Source of the DNA: [Phialemoniopsis] sp. UDSM-2020
Lineage: Eukaryota; Ascomycota; Sordariomycetes; Thyridiales; Thyridiaceae
Direction of reading: 5' to 3'
DNA: 64,000 nucleotides
Assembly: GCA_018873225.1 (NCBI GenBank)
Contig: JAEILZ010000008.1
Location: 2,170,001-2,234,000 of the forward strand
The notes beneath the pieces were generated by a model. That model was not told where the DNA came from. It did not search any database and saw only the letters and a list, made by a program, of their open reading frames with translations. Positions within the stretch are counted from its first letter, which is position 1. Every line of letters starts with the position of its first letter. This document shows positions 11,678 to 23,372 of the stretch, piece by piece. The translations under genes were made by a program, and so were the position numbers.

Positions 11678-14142
11678 CTACTGCATGGCTTCCTCGCCAA
11701 TGTTGGCGAGCATTCCGTTGTTATAGTTGATGTTCAGCCCGTTCTGATTTCCTAATTGGGCCGCCATTGTGGAGATGAGCTGTTGCTGTTGAGCAAGAAG
11801 CTCTGGGTCACACTGTGGAGAGTGTTGTTTGTGCTAAAGACGAATTAGAACATGAAAGGTGAAACTTGGTCCTGTAGTCCTCGACTTACGTATTTGAGAC
11901 CGTTCAGGTTCTTGTAGCGTTTGCCACATGCGTCACACTTGAATGGCTTCTCCTTCTCCATGCCCATGGTCCCGGGGTACGGGGCTGATGTCTCGGGATT
12001 GACAATGGAGAACGTGCCGTCGCCGTTTTCGTGCAACTGCTGGGTAGCGTGGCCGTGGGTCTTGTGATACCTATAAAGGCGCATGAGCGACTTGTCCTGA
12101 AGCTAGTAATCTTGAAATCAGCTATCACTTACTTGAGACCGTTCTGATTCTTATAAGCCTTTTCGCACCCAATGACTGGGCACTTGTAGGGCTTGTGTTC
12201 TTCCTGGGGCATGATGAGTGCCGCGCTCATCTGCTGAAGCAGAGCCTGGGCATCGGGTCCATTGGCGAACTGACTGGCATCGAGTCCGAATTGTCCTAGC
12301 TGCTGGTTGAGTCGCTGCTGGGACGCTAGGGAGGCGTTGAGAGAGTTAGTAGGGCTGTAGAGACTCTTGGCTGGATCATCGATACAATGGTCGATCCCAC
12401 CTGCACCGTTCCCGAACCCAAGCCCGGCTTGCTGAGAGCCATTCAAGTTGAGGTTCGCAAAGTTCATCTTCATGGGGATGCCCTGAACATCGTCGTCGAT
12501 CTCGCCGCCGCTTGGCGACAGAGGGCTGTCCTGAGAGAACTGATTGCGCTGAGGGAATCCTTGTTGGGTAGTCAAGGTGGGAGTGTTGACGGAGGAAACG
12601 GTGGGGTTGTTGGCGAAGCCGAAGCTCGCGGCGGCAGGAGTGGTAGGCGCTGACGTACGTAGGGCCTGCTGCGTCAAGCCTGGGCTGGTGAGGTTCAGCT
12701 GTGGTCTTTGCTGACCGAACATCTGTCGAGTCTGCTGGATCGTGCGCTGCGAGTCGTCCATATCCATCGGCCCAACAGCATCGTCCATTTCCATATCTCC
12801 TACGGTGTCCATCTCGTCGCTCATAGACATGGTGGTGTGCTTTGGTGCTGCAGGCGTGGACTGCTGTTGCTGGCGCATCATCTGCTGCAGCCCAGTCATA
12901 CCAAGACCGATGCCAGCGCCCGAAACACTGGCTCCTTGTCGGTTCTGTTGTGCGGGGCTGCCCAGCTGTCCAGCACCCATCACACCAGAGTTCAAAGCTC
13001 TTCCTCCCGATGGTCGCTGGGCACTCTGACCAGCAGATCCTTGCGAAGCAAAGTTTCGCGAAGAAGAGTTATTGGGTTGGGTGTGGTTCTCCTCGTAGTG
13101 TTGTAGCAGGTCGTGCATCGTAGGCCACACTCGATCGCAGCACATGAAGTCGCGCATGAAGTTGGCCTCCAGCTTAGGGATGTATGAAGATGAATGGAAA
13201 GATGGAGATTGATAGCCAGGATAAGGGGAGGTGCCTGTCATTTGTATCCTACAACACCGCGAAAAATCGAGTTAGTAAAGTTACCAACGAAACAATAACC
13301 GCAGTCCACTAAAACCCAAATGCTTGAGGATAGAGAAGAACCACGGTCCAGAAAGGTCTGGAAAGGACAAGACGGTGCGAACAGCAACTATCTGAAGTTC
13401 ACAAAGGCACAACTTACTCATCGCGAATGAAACTGCTAACGGAGAGGCCTCCCCAGCTCACACCTCCCATCATGCTGCCAGCAAGAGATTCGCGGCGCTG
13501 GCGGTGAGACTCGCGGTTGGGGTTGATCATGGAAATGGGTTTAGCCCCAGCGCTCACGAATGAGTCTTGGCGACTGCGGCCCATGGCCGAGTCGAGTGAA
13601 GGGCCGGTCGTCATGTCGATGGAACGGTCGGGCAGCTCGAGATCCGAGGTCCCAAGATCGTGAGTAAGGTCGATAATGTCGGACGGAGACTGTGAGGAAG
13701 AGTTGCGAAATGGCGCAACGATGTCGATGGGTTTAGAGGGAACAGGGTCGTCGAGGAGGCTTGCGCGATCTCTGGACGGCGAGTTGGGCGTCGCAGGCTG
13801 CGGAGAGGGAGTTGGCGATGGTGATGAATTAATCAAAGGTGAGGGCGAGTGGGAGGCAAAAGAAGGGTCCGCTGAGGATGCGCGATAACAATTATCGGCG
13901 GCGGCGACGGCCACAGCGCTGGGACTTGGGAAGTGGGCGGCGGCGTTGGTGGTGGTACTGCTGGAACTCGCGCTACTGGGCCCACCACTTCCTCTGGTGC
14001 CGAAGCCGGTGCCAATTTTGGCGTCGGTGCTGCTGGGGCACTCGCTGGTTTTGCCCCGCTTGGGGCCAAATTGGTCGGTACCGGTACCTGTACTTTTGGT
14101 GCCTTTTCCTGTGCCAAACCAATTCCAGGCGGCGCTCTTCAT
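11678..14142 (-). CDS. Sfp1-like C2H2 zinc-finger transcription factor
   Basis: Four exons on the minus strand, 14142-13418, 13248-12133, 12070-11890 and 11833-11678, give 725 aa with all junctions in phase. Residues 1-240 are rich in Ser, Pro, Thr and Gly and look disordered. A finger-like segment [22 protein letters not shown] lies near residues 276-297. A Gln-, Asn- and Ser-rich middle follows. Two C-terminal C2H2 fingers lie near residues 598-617 and 658-679, with cores [17 protein letters not shown] and [17 protein letters not shown], separated by about 40 residues. This split-finger layout is typical of Sfp1-type factors, which in yeast link nutrient signalling to ribosome-biogenesis genes. 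In other fungi the family is often annotated only as a transcriptional repressor. Introns interrupt the NGLK-YHK site of the first finger and lie within the second, at equivalent positions. Confidence 0.82.
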
Positions 14143-17100
14143 GGCTGGAGAGTCAAGAGAGGCAAACGCCAGGCGTTACCGTACACGGGAAGATGGGGTC
14201 TTGGCGCTTCGTTCCTGGACTGCTGGTGTGAAGGGCGCTGAATGATCGTATCGTGATGTCAACGAGCACGAATGATGATGATGACTGTTCTCCCCTGCAA
14301 AGGATGTAAGTGAGGGAGGATCTGTTTGCTTTATCGAGTAAGCTCCTGTTCAGTGAACTTGCTTGGAGACGGGAATGGTCGTTGCTGAGAGCCGAGGTGA
14401 TGATGGATTTAGCCCATCTATCGAATGTTTGTTAGGCCTCCCGAGGGTAGTCCGCAGTCGTCCAAAGGGTGCTCTTCCGAGGGCAGCGAGATGCCCGAGC
14501 GGTTCAATGGTTGTATCCGGATTGGTCCGGGATTGTTTGCCTGGTCTTTCTTGGAGACCTGGGAATCCTGGAGCAAATGCGCGAGTCGAGAGGGCAGTGT
14601 AAGTGGTCGAGTCACCAATCAAAGCCAAGTGGCGGGATGTCGGAGTACGCATGCACAGCACTGCACAAGTCGCCCCGTGTGTGTCCAAGTCGCTGCGGCT
14701 GGTCAAGCCTCTCTGATAAGGCTCGTACAAAATAGAAAAGAAGATGATGATGAAAGTAGGATACCGTGTCACGGAGAAGAGTCTGGTGAAAGTTGTTGAT
14801 ATCAATGATGTGATAATGTGATGATAACGCTTCAGAGCTGCGACTCGACCGCCGTGCCAGTCCGGCCAAGATTCTCCGGAGCAAGACACCAAACGAACTG
14901 TAGACGGCAGGCGCCTCTGTACTGCTCACGAACGAGGCTACACGGAAAGAGCAACGCTCTGATACCTAGTATCGCAATAGGATGCTGAAAGCTGTGCAAA
15001 CAGGTGTCAATATGACCTCGTTCGCAATCGGAAGCTGGGTACTCGAGCCGGCTGCAGAATGATGATGGCAATCTGACGGTATGGGAAACGTGAGGGGGAA
15101 AGTTGGATGTTTGGATGCGGGCGTGCCGTTATGTTTCAATGACGGGGGGGTTTTGAATGATAGCTATCCTGCCTGAGGAGGATCAGGCTACTCTTGGTTC
15201 ACGGTTCACTGGATGGTACTTTCAGACCATGGCAACCATGTAAACACCCAGGGTAGGCGGGGGGTTGGCGTGTGGTTCTGGCTACGTTTCCCCGTCTCGA
15301 TCTCAATCTTGGTAGGTTTTAGAGGACCTGATCTAAGTACCAGGAGAGCAAAAGATCGCCGAACTATGAGATGGTTTCCCAAAAGGGGCCATACTTGAGC
15401 AAATCGGTTACGCAGATTGGAGCATGAGGCACAGAGTCCGGCGAACGCAGATGTGTATCCGGCATGGATGGAGGGATGCTCTAAGAATGTAGAGATGCAG
15501 CCTTTGCTTCACTTTCAACACGCGAAGTATGCATATGCGAGTACACAACGCACACCACACATTATGACTGACACCACCAACTTTGTACCACTTACATACA
15601 AAGTCCCCCACACACACATCAAGTGCGAACCCAGACAAAACCGGCGGTCTGGTAGGAGATCCCGTCGAATAGCAGATGGCGATGGAGGGCAAGGATGGCT
15701 GGACAAGAAGATGGTGCTAGGATGGGTTGCTCTCTACGTATATTGCACAGTGCAGACATCCACGATAATGACGCCGTCTAGCCAGGCACGACGGGGGGAC
15801 TAGCAGCATCTCACTCACTGGCGAAATCATCGAGCGATGATCCCGGTAGCAGTGCTCCGAAAGAAACATCCCAGGACTCTCCCTTCACTGTCCAAGCCCT
15901 GGGCAAAGGCTCACTGCCCATGAGATGACGGACGGGAACAGGGAAGTAATTCTACAACCACGGCTCGGCCGACACTTGGCTAGACTTGTTCGGGAGGACC
16001 TTTGACACATGGCGATTCACGGGCCTTCTTTGGGGTTTAGTACCAGGTTCAAGGAGAGATGGGCGTCCCACTCATTCCGGACCCATAGGAGCCAAGGCCG
16101 TCTCAGTGACGACTCCTTCTGGAAGCAAATACAGGCGGGTGCACAGCGTCGTGGCGGCGGCGCTCAGCCGTCGAGGGAACCATCTGTAGGCTCCCTCGAG
16201 CCGGATGCATCTAGCGTTTTAAAGCCATATGCAAGTTCAGACTCATGCGGCGGTGCCTCTCCAGAGATGACATAGTTCGAGGAGTCACACAACCCATTCG
16301 TTTGGCCGGCATGGTTGCAGGAGCCAAAGGCGGCGTGAAAGGCGGTGTCAGCCAACCTGCTCGGCACGAACCAGTCAGATGGCACAGCCGACATCCTCGG
16401 CGGGTCGAGTAATTGGACCTGACTCATAACCATAATCCGGGCAAGGTTCACACATCCGGCAATTCGCCCATCCTTCCCCGGAGGAGTCCTACTTTCGGCC
16501 ATGCATACGGCGAGGCAACCTACGAACATTCTGGACGGGCGTGAAGTCCGCATCCAGCTCGGGGTTGCCCCCTCTTCAGCTGTCTGCGAGTGAAGTCTAA
16601 AACCACTGTCTCGCCAGCCCATACCTTTGCGTTTCTGCTGACTCGAAGTACCCCAACGACGTATCCACTAGTTTACTCTGACTACGGAGTACTGTCCCCT
16701 CCAGCGAGACTGGCACTCATGCTAGCGATGCAGCTAAAGCCATACATACGCACGGCTGGGCGGCAGTGGACACACATACCCCCACTCATGCAGGAAGACG
16801 GTTGACTCGTGGAATGAGTCGAATCTCAGGTCTCACCTTTTGACGGTTCGCTAGGCTCGAGGGATATGGAGAAAGCCATCTCGCTTGCGGCCTGCGACCC
16901 CTGCCAAACCCAATTGTCGGCGGCCCAGCGCCCAAATATCGTGCATCCTGCCGTCTCCAGTATGGGACTGTAGGACTTTGCTGTCGAAACATACCCATTT
17001 TCACCGCCACAAGCGCAAAAAGACCAGGACCCTGAAATCCAACGTTGGCCTGTGCTCCCAGGCCTGAGCTGAGGTTTCGCCCACGAGACCAATGTGGGCA

Positions 17101-20100
17101 ACGGAGCAGGTTCATTTGCTTGCCAGATCGGCAAGGCTCAACAACGCTTGAGCAACGCGACACAGTGTGGACCAGATCTAAGGAGGAGGAGGTTGGGATG
17201 CTCCCAGGGCGAACAATATTGAGTGCGAGTGAAGTCGATCGCAACCGCGGGCGCCTTTTGCCGGCCCTCCAGGCCGCACCGCCGGTGCAGCTAAGCCAGC
17301 TCTACCAACCGCCGGACCAGCGTATCTCGTCAAATTGTTGGATGGTCGTCTTGAGCACTCCGTTGCTCCCTAAGCGAGCCTTGCGCTCCATTGAAGACCC
17401 GATATGTTGTCATTTTTGACAATCGGTGGAGTTGTTTCGTCAAGTGGGAGCCAGGTTGTCGTTGAAGATCAGCCACTGCGCGGCGGAGCCAGTTCCGTCA
17501 TCTTCCCCAGTCCCAGCCAGCCTTGACGTTACGTCGATGCGGCGCATATTTTCTCGATCACCAAGCCCCTCGAGAATTGCATCATGCAGCTGATTGTCCC
17601 CTCCTTGAAACGTGCTGCTGGATCCATATCTTATCGAATTCATCTCCACCGCCCATTGTCGACTATTGCAAAGATGCATCTTTTTGCTAAAGTAGGAAAG
17701 TACGATGATCTTGAAGCCGGATATCGATTATCCTCTTAGTGAGCCACGATGAAGCAATCTGATCAGCATAGCCAGCCTGACAGGAAGTATGGGGCGGCTA
17801 TTCTTCCCATTTCCAGCTATTCATCCTGTTTCACCTCGCCTCAATCCTCCTTCCACTCTGAGAATGCAATCGGAAACTCTGTCTTGACTGTCTGCGGGGA
17901 TCAGGCCACTTGCACATGGCACATTGTGGGGAGAAGACATTCATTGGCAACTCAATTGGCATCGCAAACATCTGATATTAAATTCTTGGTTGCAGATATT
18001 TGACACTTTGAATCACTATGATTCACTAGGTAGGTCAGACCGCCTCAGCGACACAGCACTGCAACTAGTGCAGGAGCGCCATCCCAGCATGCTGTGATAG
18101 AGTAGAGTAAAGTATGGAACCCTTCTCGAAGCTTACATGCAGCTGGAAAACGGCTAAGGGCCAGCTGCCGACATGTGAAGATGCGTTCATGGGTGCCACG
18201 CCCCTGTCAAACAAGCTGACGACAGCAGCCAGTAACGCGTTTCAATTCACACATTTGAGCAACGACTTCGGAGTAGGAAGGGTCCCAACTCTTCCAAACC
18301 AGCCGACCGAGCCACTAACGAGAACCGAAGGATTGAAAGTCCCTGATACCTATGGGAATGTATATTCCACCTTTGCCTGCCTTGATACATAGAGGAGCTG
18401 GGCAGCTTCACTGGCCAGGAGTAGGCAGGACTTGGTCCGCCTTCGATACGCCAGTCTCTCTTGCTATGCTGACCATTCCCTCGGTGCTCCTTGGCTCATC
18501 CTTGTACCTGAGGGACTTGAGCTATTAAGCACTGTCTGGCGGACCGTCTTCTTCTACGAATTAAAGACTCTTGGCCCGGCCTGTGAAGTGGAGACAGGCG
18601 ACTTTCAAATTTGTCACAGAACGGCTCGGCGACCTATTAAAGGCTAAAACGAGAGGACCGCTTTCTCCCGAAGAAGGAAACAAGTGGGATCCCGAGTGGT
18701 TCTACGGGCCTGACAGGCTTCTAGACTGGACATGAAAACGGATTATCGAAATCTCAGGACTTGCTGGACTGCGGACGTGAGCTCCGGATCCGCGACAGAT
18801 CTGGAAAGGACCAAGTCGAGAGACAGTACTGAGACTGATTCTCGATTCGCGAGAGAGACTATCGTCTGTAAAGGTAATGTACAGTACGTGCGATGGAAGT
18901 GAGAGCGAAACGCCATGCCCTGACTTGGGAGAGCTGTGGAGTGTGTCGCGTGCTCCAATGAGTGTTCCCGTATTTCAAGGCGTCGAGTCAAGCGGAGATA
19001 CTGCGTCAGCACCAAGTCCCCAAAACCGCAATCGAGGCCGTCTTTGTCTCTGTACTTTGTCGTGGCCCGGAAAATGCTCCGACCCATGACCATGCTGCGC
19101 TATTTGTTGAGCGAATCGAAAACTAGAGTATTCAAGGCATCGTAAACTTTCATCACAACTTGGTGGTCCATCCACTACGCAGAAGCATCGTTTGTTCCCT
19201 GCAATAAGCAACGGAGAAAACTTGGATTTGAGAAAACTATCGGAGTCCCCAAATGTGAGGGGGCTTGATGCGTAATCACAGGGACAAGAGGCGCCCGGCG
19301 AGAGTAGGAGGGCGGACGAACACGGGTTGCACTTGTGAAGGATGGTACGAGGTGGAATGAACCCATCCGAAAAGCAAATCCCGAGAATTGAGAGCTTGGA
19401 CCACTTGGTGTGGTGTCGCTTGAAGCTTACAGGCTCAAGTTTTAGCCGCCTTTGAAGTCATTCCTCTTCGCACGTGTGCTCCTTTACTGCGTGGATGCCA
19501 TGTGCTGATACTCAAGCGTGTCAATACTGTTTGGCCTTTGTAAGTTCTTATAGGCACTCTGCTTGAGACACAGGCCTTAAATCGGTCCTCTTCAGCGCTT
19601 TGAAGCCCTGAAGAGAATATGCACCGGATTTAGATCGGGATTCCCAACCTCTGACGGCGGCCGACAGAGGCTCCCAGAACAAGCGGCGGCCTGCCCGAAT
19701 CGCCGTTTCGTCATACACCGTAGCACCGCTGTAGTGCACGACATGACGCCTGTGGGATACCTGCACCTACACTGGGTGGCGTGATGGAGGCAGGTTTTCG
19801 TCCTGAGAATTATCGATATCGGCGTTTGCGCCTTACATTCCCCCGGATTATAAGCATTGCCCTAGGTATCAGCTCACGGTTTTGTCATTCGATGGCTCTA
19901 TTTTGAGAGACTTATTAAATAAATATAAAGACCTTTTCATTTGGCTACACACTGAATGCTCGTGCCCTCTCGCTATTCTAGCTACTGAAGATTGTACCAC
20001 CGCGGACTTGATCAATTCACCTTTACTCCTTGGCGACCTAGCAAACACCCAACGGGAGCTTAATTTCTCTATCTTATCGGCGTCATCTCGGCATTTGCAT

Positions 20101-20344
20101 CATCATACGACGACCACTCTGCGAAAACGTAAAACTCACGTCAACGCTGCAGCTCACTCACGGTGAACAACTTTCTCCAACCTCACAATTTTCCAGCAAT
20201 ATAAGTAACGAGAGCTTGAATTCCGACTTGGATCCCCCAGTAGATCTCCAATCTCATAGACAGCGATCAATCCACACTAGATCGCCTGCTGCGTCGCTCT
20301 ACTTCCACCCTCTCTAGGAAGCAAACCCCCACCAAACCGCAACC
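14143..20344. other. 6.2-kb gene-poor region between divergent genes
   Basis: It lies between the start codons of the Sfp1-like gene (minus) and the Rcf2 gene (plus), so both promoters are here. The first 700-900 bases after 14142, including short GAT repeats near 14270-14285, probably form the leader and promoter of the zinc-finger gene. CT-rich sequence before 20344 is the Rcf2 leader. Open frames between are short and unlike known families. One nine-base TACGGAGTA motif occurs at 16683-16691. The composition is not strikingly AT-rich, so heavy repeat-induced point mutation is not obvious. I see no transposon ends or RNA genes. Confidence 0.45.
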
Positions 20345-21136
20345 ATGAAGATTATGACCAAGGAAGAGGAGGAGGCCCACTACCACGAGGTAGTCAAGGG
20401 CGGCCTGATCGGCGGTGGCCTCGGCCTCGTCGGCGGTGTGGCCGGCGTCGTCCTCGCCTCGCGCCGCTACCCGGCCTTCCGCAACCTCACCCTGCCCTTC
20501 CGCTCCTTCCTCGTCACCTCGGCGGGCACCTTCGGCGCCATCATCGTCGCCGAGCGCAACTCCGTCGAGTTCGGCCGCGCCCAGGACCCGCGCAACTTCT
20601 ACAAGGACGAGGCGCAGCGCGCCATCGAGGCCGCGCGCGCCCAGGAGACGACCTCGCAAAAGGCCCTGGCCTGGGCCCGCGAGAACCGCTACCGCATCGT
20701 CGTCTCGTCGTGGCTGGCCTCCGTCGCCGTCGCGCTCGCCCTCGTCGGCCGCAACAAGTACCTCTCGACGAGCCAAAAGGTCGTCCAGGCGCGTGTCTAC
20801 GCCCAGGGCCTCACGCTCGCCGTGCTCATCGCCACGGCGGCGCTCGAGGTCGGCGACGCCAAGCGCGGCACGGGCCGCTACGAGACGGTCATGGTCCTCG
20901 ACCCCAACGACCCGGAGCACAAGCACCTGATTGAGAAGAAGATCCATAAGGAGGAGTACGAGGGTCAGGATCTGTGGAAGGGTAAGTCGTCACGTCCCCC
21001 CATCTTGGCCTGTAATGTCACGGCCTGCTAACATCGATCTCTCATAGACATGGTCCAGGCCGAGGAGCGCCGCATCGCTGCCGCCAAGAAGGAGCGCGAG
21101 GCAGAGGAGAGCAAGCAGGGCGCTTCGGCGCAGTAA
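20345..21136 (+). CDS. rcf2: Respiratory supercomplex factor 2 (HIG1-domain protein)
   Basis: Two exons, 20345-20981 and 21048-21136, give 241 aa. The start MKIMTKEEEEAHYHEVVKGG is followed by a glycine-rich membrane segment (GLIGGGLGLVGGVAG) and the conserved SRRYPAFRNLTLPFRSFLVTS. The C-terminal half carries the HIG1 region with NRYRIVVSSWLASVAVALALV, RNKYLSTSQKVVQARVYAQGLTLAVLI, that is, two membrane helices joined by a short loop containing the QARVYAQ signature. Rcf2 is an inner-membrane mitochondrial protein that helps cytochrome c oxidase assembly and activity in supercomplexes. The last exon adds a charged Lys/Glu-rich tail. The intron is 66 nt. The gene is very rich in G/C at third codon positions, which makes long shadow frames in other frames. 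Confidence 0.92.
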
Positions 21137-21728
21137 TTTCACCCTCCCTCGTATACCCAGGCATACACATACACACAACGGCCGAGGGCCGATCTCATCA
21201 TTACGGTCTCTTGTTGAAACAAAGCCGGACGCGGATGTAACCACGACATATTTGGCGTTAGGGTGCTCGCATTACTAAAAGATGCACAATTCAATAATTG
21301 TACGATAGAAGATTGCATAGTCAGGTCAAAGGAAAGCGAATGGGGAGGCAAAAAGACACTTTCGAATTATACACACGAGATTTCCACAGACATACCATCA
21401 CGTTTGTGTTCGCGGGTGAACTCCATGCCTTGCTAGTCCATGGTGTATGCAATATACAAAACAACTTATATTCATGAAGGATTGCGGCTCAGGCTTGTCT
21501 GAGAGGTGTGATGTGCAGTGGATATCCATCAACCTTCACCCCTGCCGCAAAGACTCTGAGAAGCTCCTCCTATATCTACACCGCTGTATGTCATTATGTG
21601 TGGCTGTTGGATGTACTCATTCAAATCATAACGTGGTATTCGCTCTTCACCGCCTGAAACACCGGACTCGCCGCTCTTTTTTGTTTCCCTGTTTCCACTC
21701 CCGAATCCTATACCCATGTCTTGCGATA
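21137..21728. other. Intergenic region between convergent genes
   Basis: This region lies between the stop codons of the Rcf2 gene and the kelch gene. It is AT-richer than the flanking coding DNA and should hold both 3' untranslated regions. No structure beyond that is seen. Confidence 0.5.
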
Positions 21729-23372
21729 TCATACTTCGATGCTGAAGTGGCTGATTTGCGAATAGTAGGCATGCACAGCCAGCTCTAGAATCCACACGTC
21801 TCCAAACACCTCGCTGCCATCAAAACCGCCAATCATCAGAAGGCGACTATCGTGCAGCACCGCGCCGTGGTATCCCCTCCCACTCGGCGGCAGGCCATAC
21901 ACCTTCCGCCTGTCCCATGCCATCGTTACCAGATTCAAGAGCAAGACGTCGTTTGCGTATTCGTTACCATCATGACCACCTATCACAAACAGATAAGATC
22001 CGACAAGGGTGGCCGTGTGGGACAGGCGCCGGTAGGTGATGGGTATCGTTACATTCTTCCAGACGTGGGTTTCCACATCGTAGACCCAGACGTCGTTGAA
22101 GCATTCACCGCCGTCTGACCCGCCAAATATGATGAGTTTGCTACCCACCATGTTGGCCGTGTGGTACCCGCGCGCCTTGGGTCGCAGCACGTCCTTGGTG
22201 CCGGGTGGCGAGCCCTTTTCTGGCGAGGGACTCGAGACGAGCTTCCATGACACCTTGCTCGTGTCGCTCACATCGAGCCTCCAGATGTCATTGAGCGCCC
22301 GTATGCCGTCGCCGCCGCCAAACACGTAGATGCCGTTCTTATACAGACAGGCCGTGTGGGCGCGCCTCTTGGATGGGACCTTGTCGCCCACTATGCGCGG
22401 TCTCGACCACTTGTAGTTGACCGTGTCCAGCACGTAGATATCGTTGTAGTACGCCGGCCCGTCTCCGCCGCCAAATATGACTAGCTTCTTGCCCACGGCG
22501 GTGCAGGTCATAGCTCTCAGGGGTACGGGGATCTCGCCGACGACGTGCGGGGCCGACCAGAAGAAGGCGTCGGCGTCGAGGACATAGAGCTCGTTGAAGC
22601 AGGCGCGCGAGTCGCAGCCGCCAAAGACATAGACGTTGGACCCGATGAGGGTGGTCGTGTGCGCCCGGAGCGCGGTGTGCGCAGAGCCCGATACGGGCGC
22701 CCGGGACCAGTACATCCCCGAGGCGGGGGCGGGCAGCACGTCGGGGGCCGTCCTGGGGTCTGCTAAAGGAGGAAATGGCGTGTAGGCGCCTTTCACAGTG
22801 CGCGACAGCCGGGATCCGGTGCCGTTCCGCGCACCTGGTGTGCCCGTTGGTGTTGTGACGGAAGCCCCTGGTTTGCCGGCGATGGCAGAGGTCGACCTCA
22901 GCCCTGGATGGCGGCGAGACAGAGTACCGCCACTTCCACTGTTCTCGGCGGCAGACGAGTCTTGCCTCTCTCTTGTTTGGGCATCGTCGCCGTTCTTCTG
23001 CGGGGTGCGAGCCCCTGTCGTGGTGGAGGGGGGAGCAGGGATCTTGTTGGTCGGTAGAGGGGCAATAGAGACGTGCGAAGCCGCCGTGGACGACGATGCG
23101 ACCGAATGTGACCTCTGTCGTATCGAGATGTCGGGCGGTTTCCGGCGGCGATCCTGGCTCTTGGAGGAGAGGTGTCCCGGGGTATGGCTGCGGACTATGG
23201 GAGGCGCGCGATCCTGGGCTTCGCTGTCGTCGTCATCGTCGTCGATGCCATTGCCCTGAGGGCTGGTGGGAGAGGCGGCTTGTATCTTTTGCGACCTTAT
23301 GCTCTTGGAGCTTTTGGTTGGAGAACGGGACTTGGAGTCGCTGGACCCTGATCGGCTGGCCTGGTCAGCCAT
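21729..23372 (-). CDS. Kelch-repeat beta-propeller protein
   Basis: A single-exon frame of 547 aa. Residues 1 to about 220 are rich in Ser, Pro, Thr, Arg and Gly and have no predicted fold. From about residue 222 six kelch repeats follow. Their cores are VYVFGGCDSRACFNELYVLD, LVIFGGGDGPAYYNDIYVLD, IYVFGGGDGIRALNDIWRLD, LIIFGGSDGGECFNDVWVYD, LFVIGGHDGNEYANDVLLL and LLMIGGFDGSEVFGDVWIL. Each has the Gly-Gly pair and a downstream aromatic residue, so they should form one closed six-blade propeller used for protein binding. No catalytic or membrane domain is seen. Tea1- and Ral2-like kelch proteins are related by fold, but I cannot assign an orthologue. The start ATG at 23372 is the first in frame. 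Confidence 0.85.
   Translation of the reverse strand: MADQASRSGSSDSKSRSPTKSSKSIRSQKIQAASPTSPQGNGIDDDDDDSEAQDRAPPIVRSHTPGHLSSKSQDRRRKPPDISIRQRSHSVASSSTAASHVSIAPLPTNKIPAPPSTTTGARTPQKNGDDAQTRERQDSSAAENSGSGGTLSRRHPGLRSTSAIAGKPGASVTTPTGTPGARNGTGSRLSRTVKGAYTPFPPLADPRTAPDVLPAPASGMYWSRAPVSGSAHTALRAHTTTLIGSNVYVFGGCDSRACFNELYVLDADAFFWSAPHVVGEIPVPLRAMTCTAVGKKLVIFGGGDGPAYYNDIYVLDTVNYKWSRPRIVGDKVPSKRRAHTACLYKNGIYVFGGGDGIRALNDIWRLDVSDTSKVSWKLVSSPSPEKGSPPGTKDVLRPKARGYHTANMVGSKLIIFGGSDGGECFNDVWVYDVETHVWKNVTIPITYRRLSHTATLVGSYLFVIGGHDGNEYANDVLLLNLVTMAWDRRKVYGLPPSGRGYHGAVLHDSRLLMIGGFDGSEVFGDVWILELAVHAYYSQISHFSIEV

Noticed and set aside
14485..14525. GATGCCCGAGCGGTTCAATGG, which resembles the start of a tRNA-Leu or tRNA-Ser
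   Set aside because: The rest of the cloverleaf, including a T-loop GTTCGA and a closing acceptor stem, is absent.
20267..20947. 226-codon minus-strand frame opposite the Rcf2 gene
   Set aside because: Its Ala/Gly/Glu/Arg-rich translation mirrors the G/C-ended codons of the Rcf2 gene, and no conserved sequence is seen.
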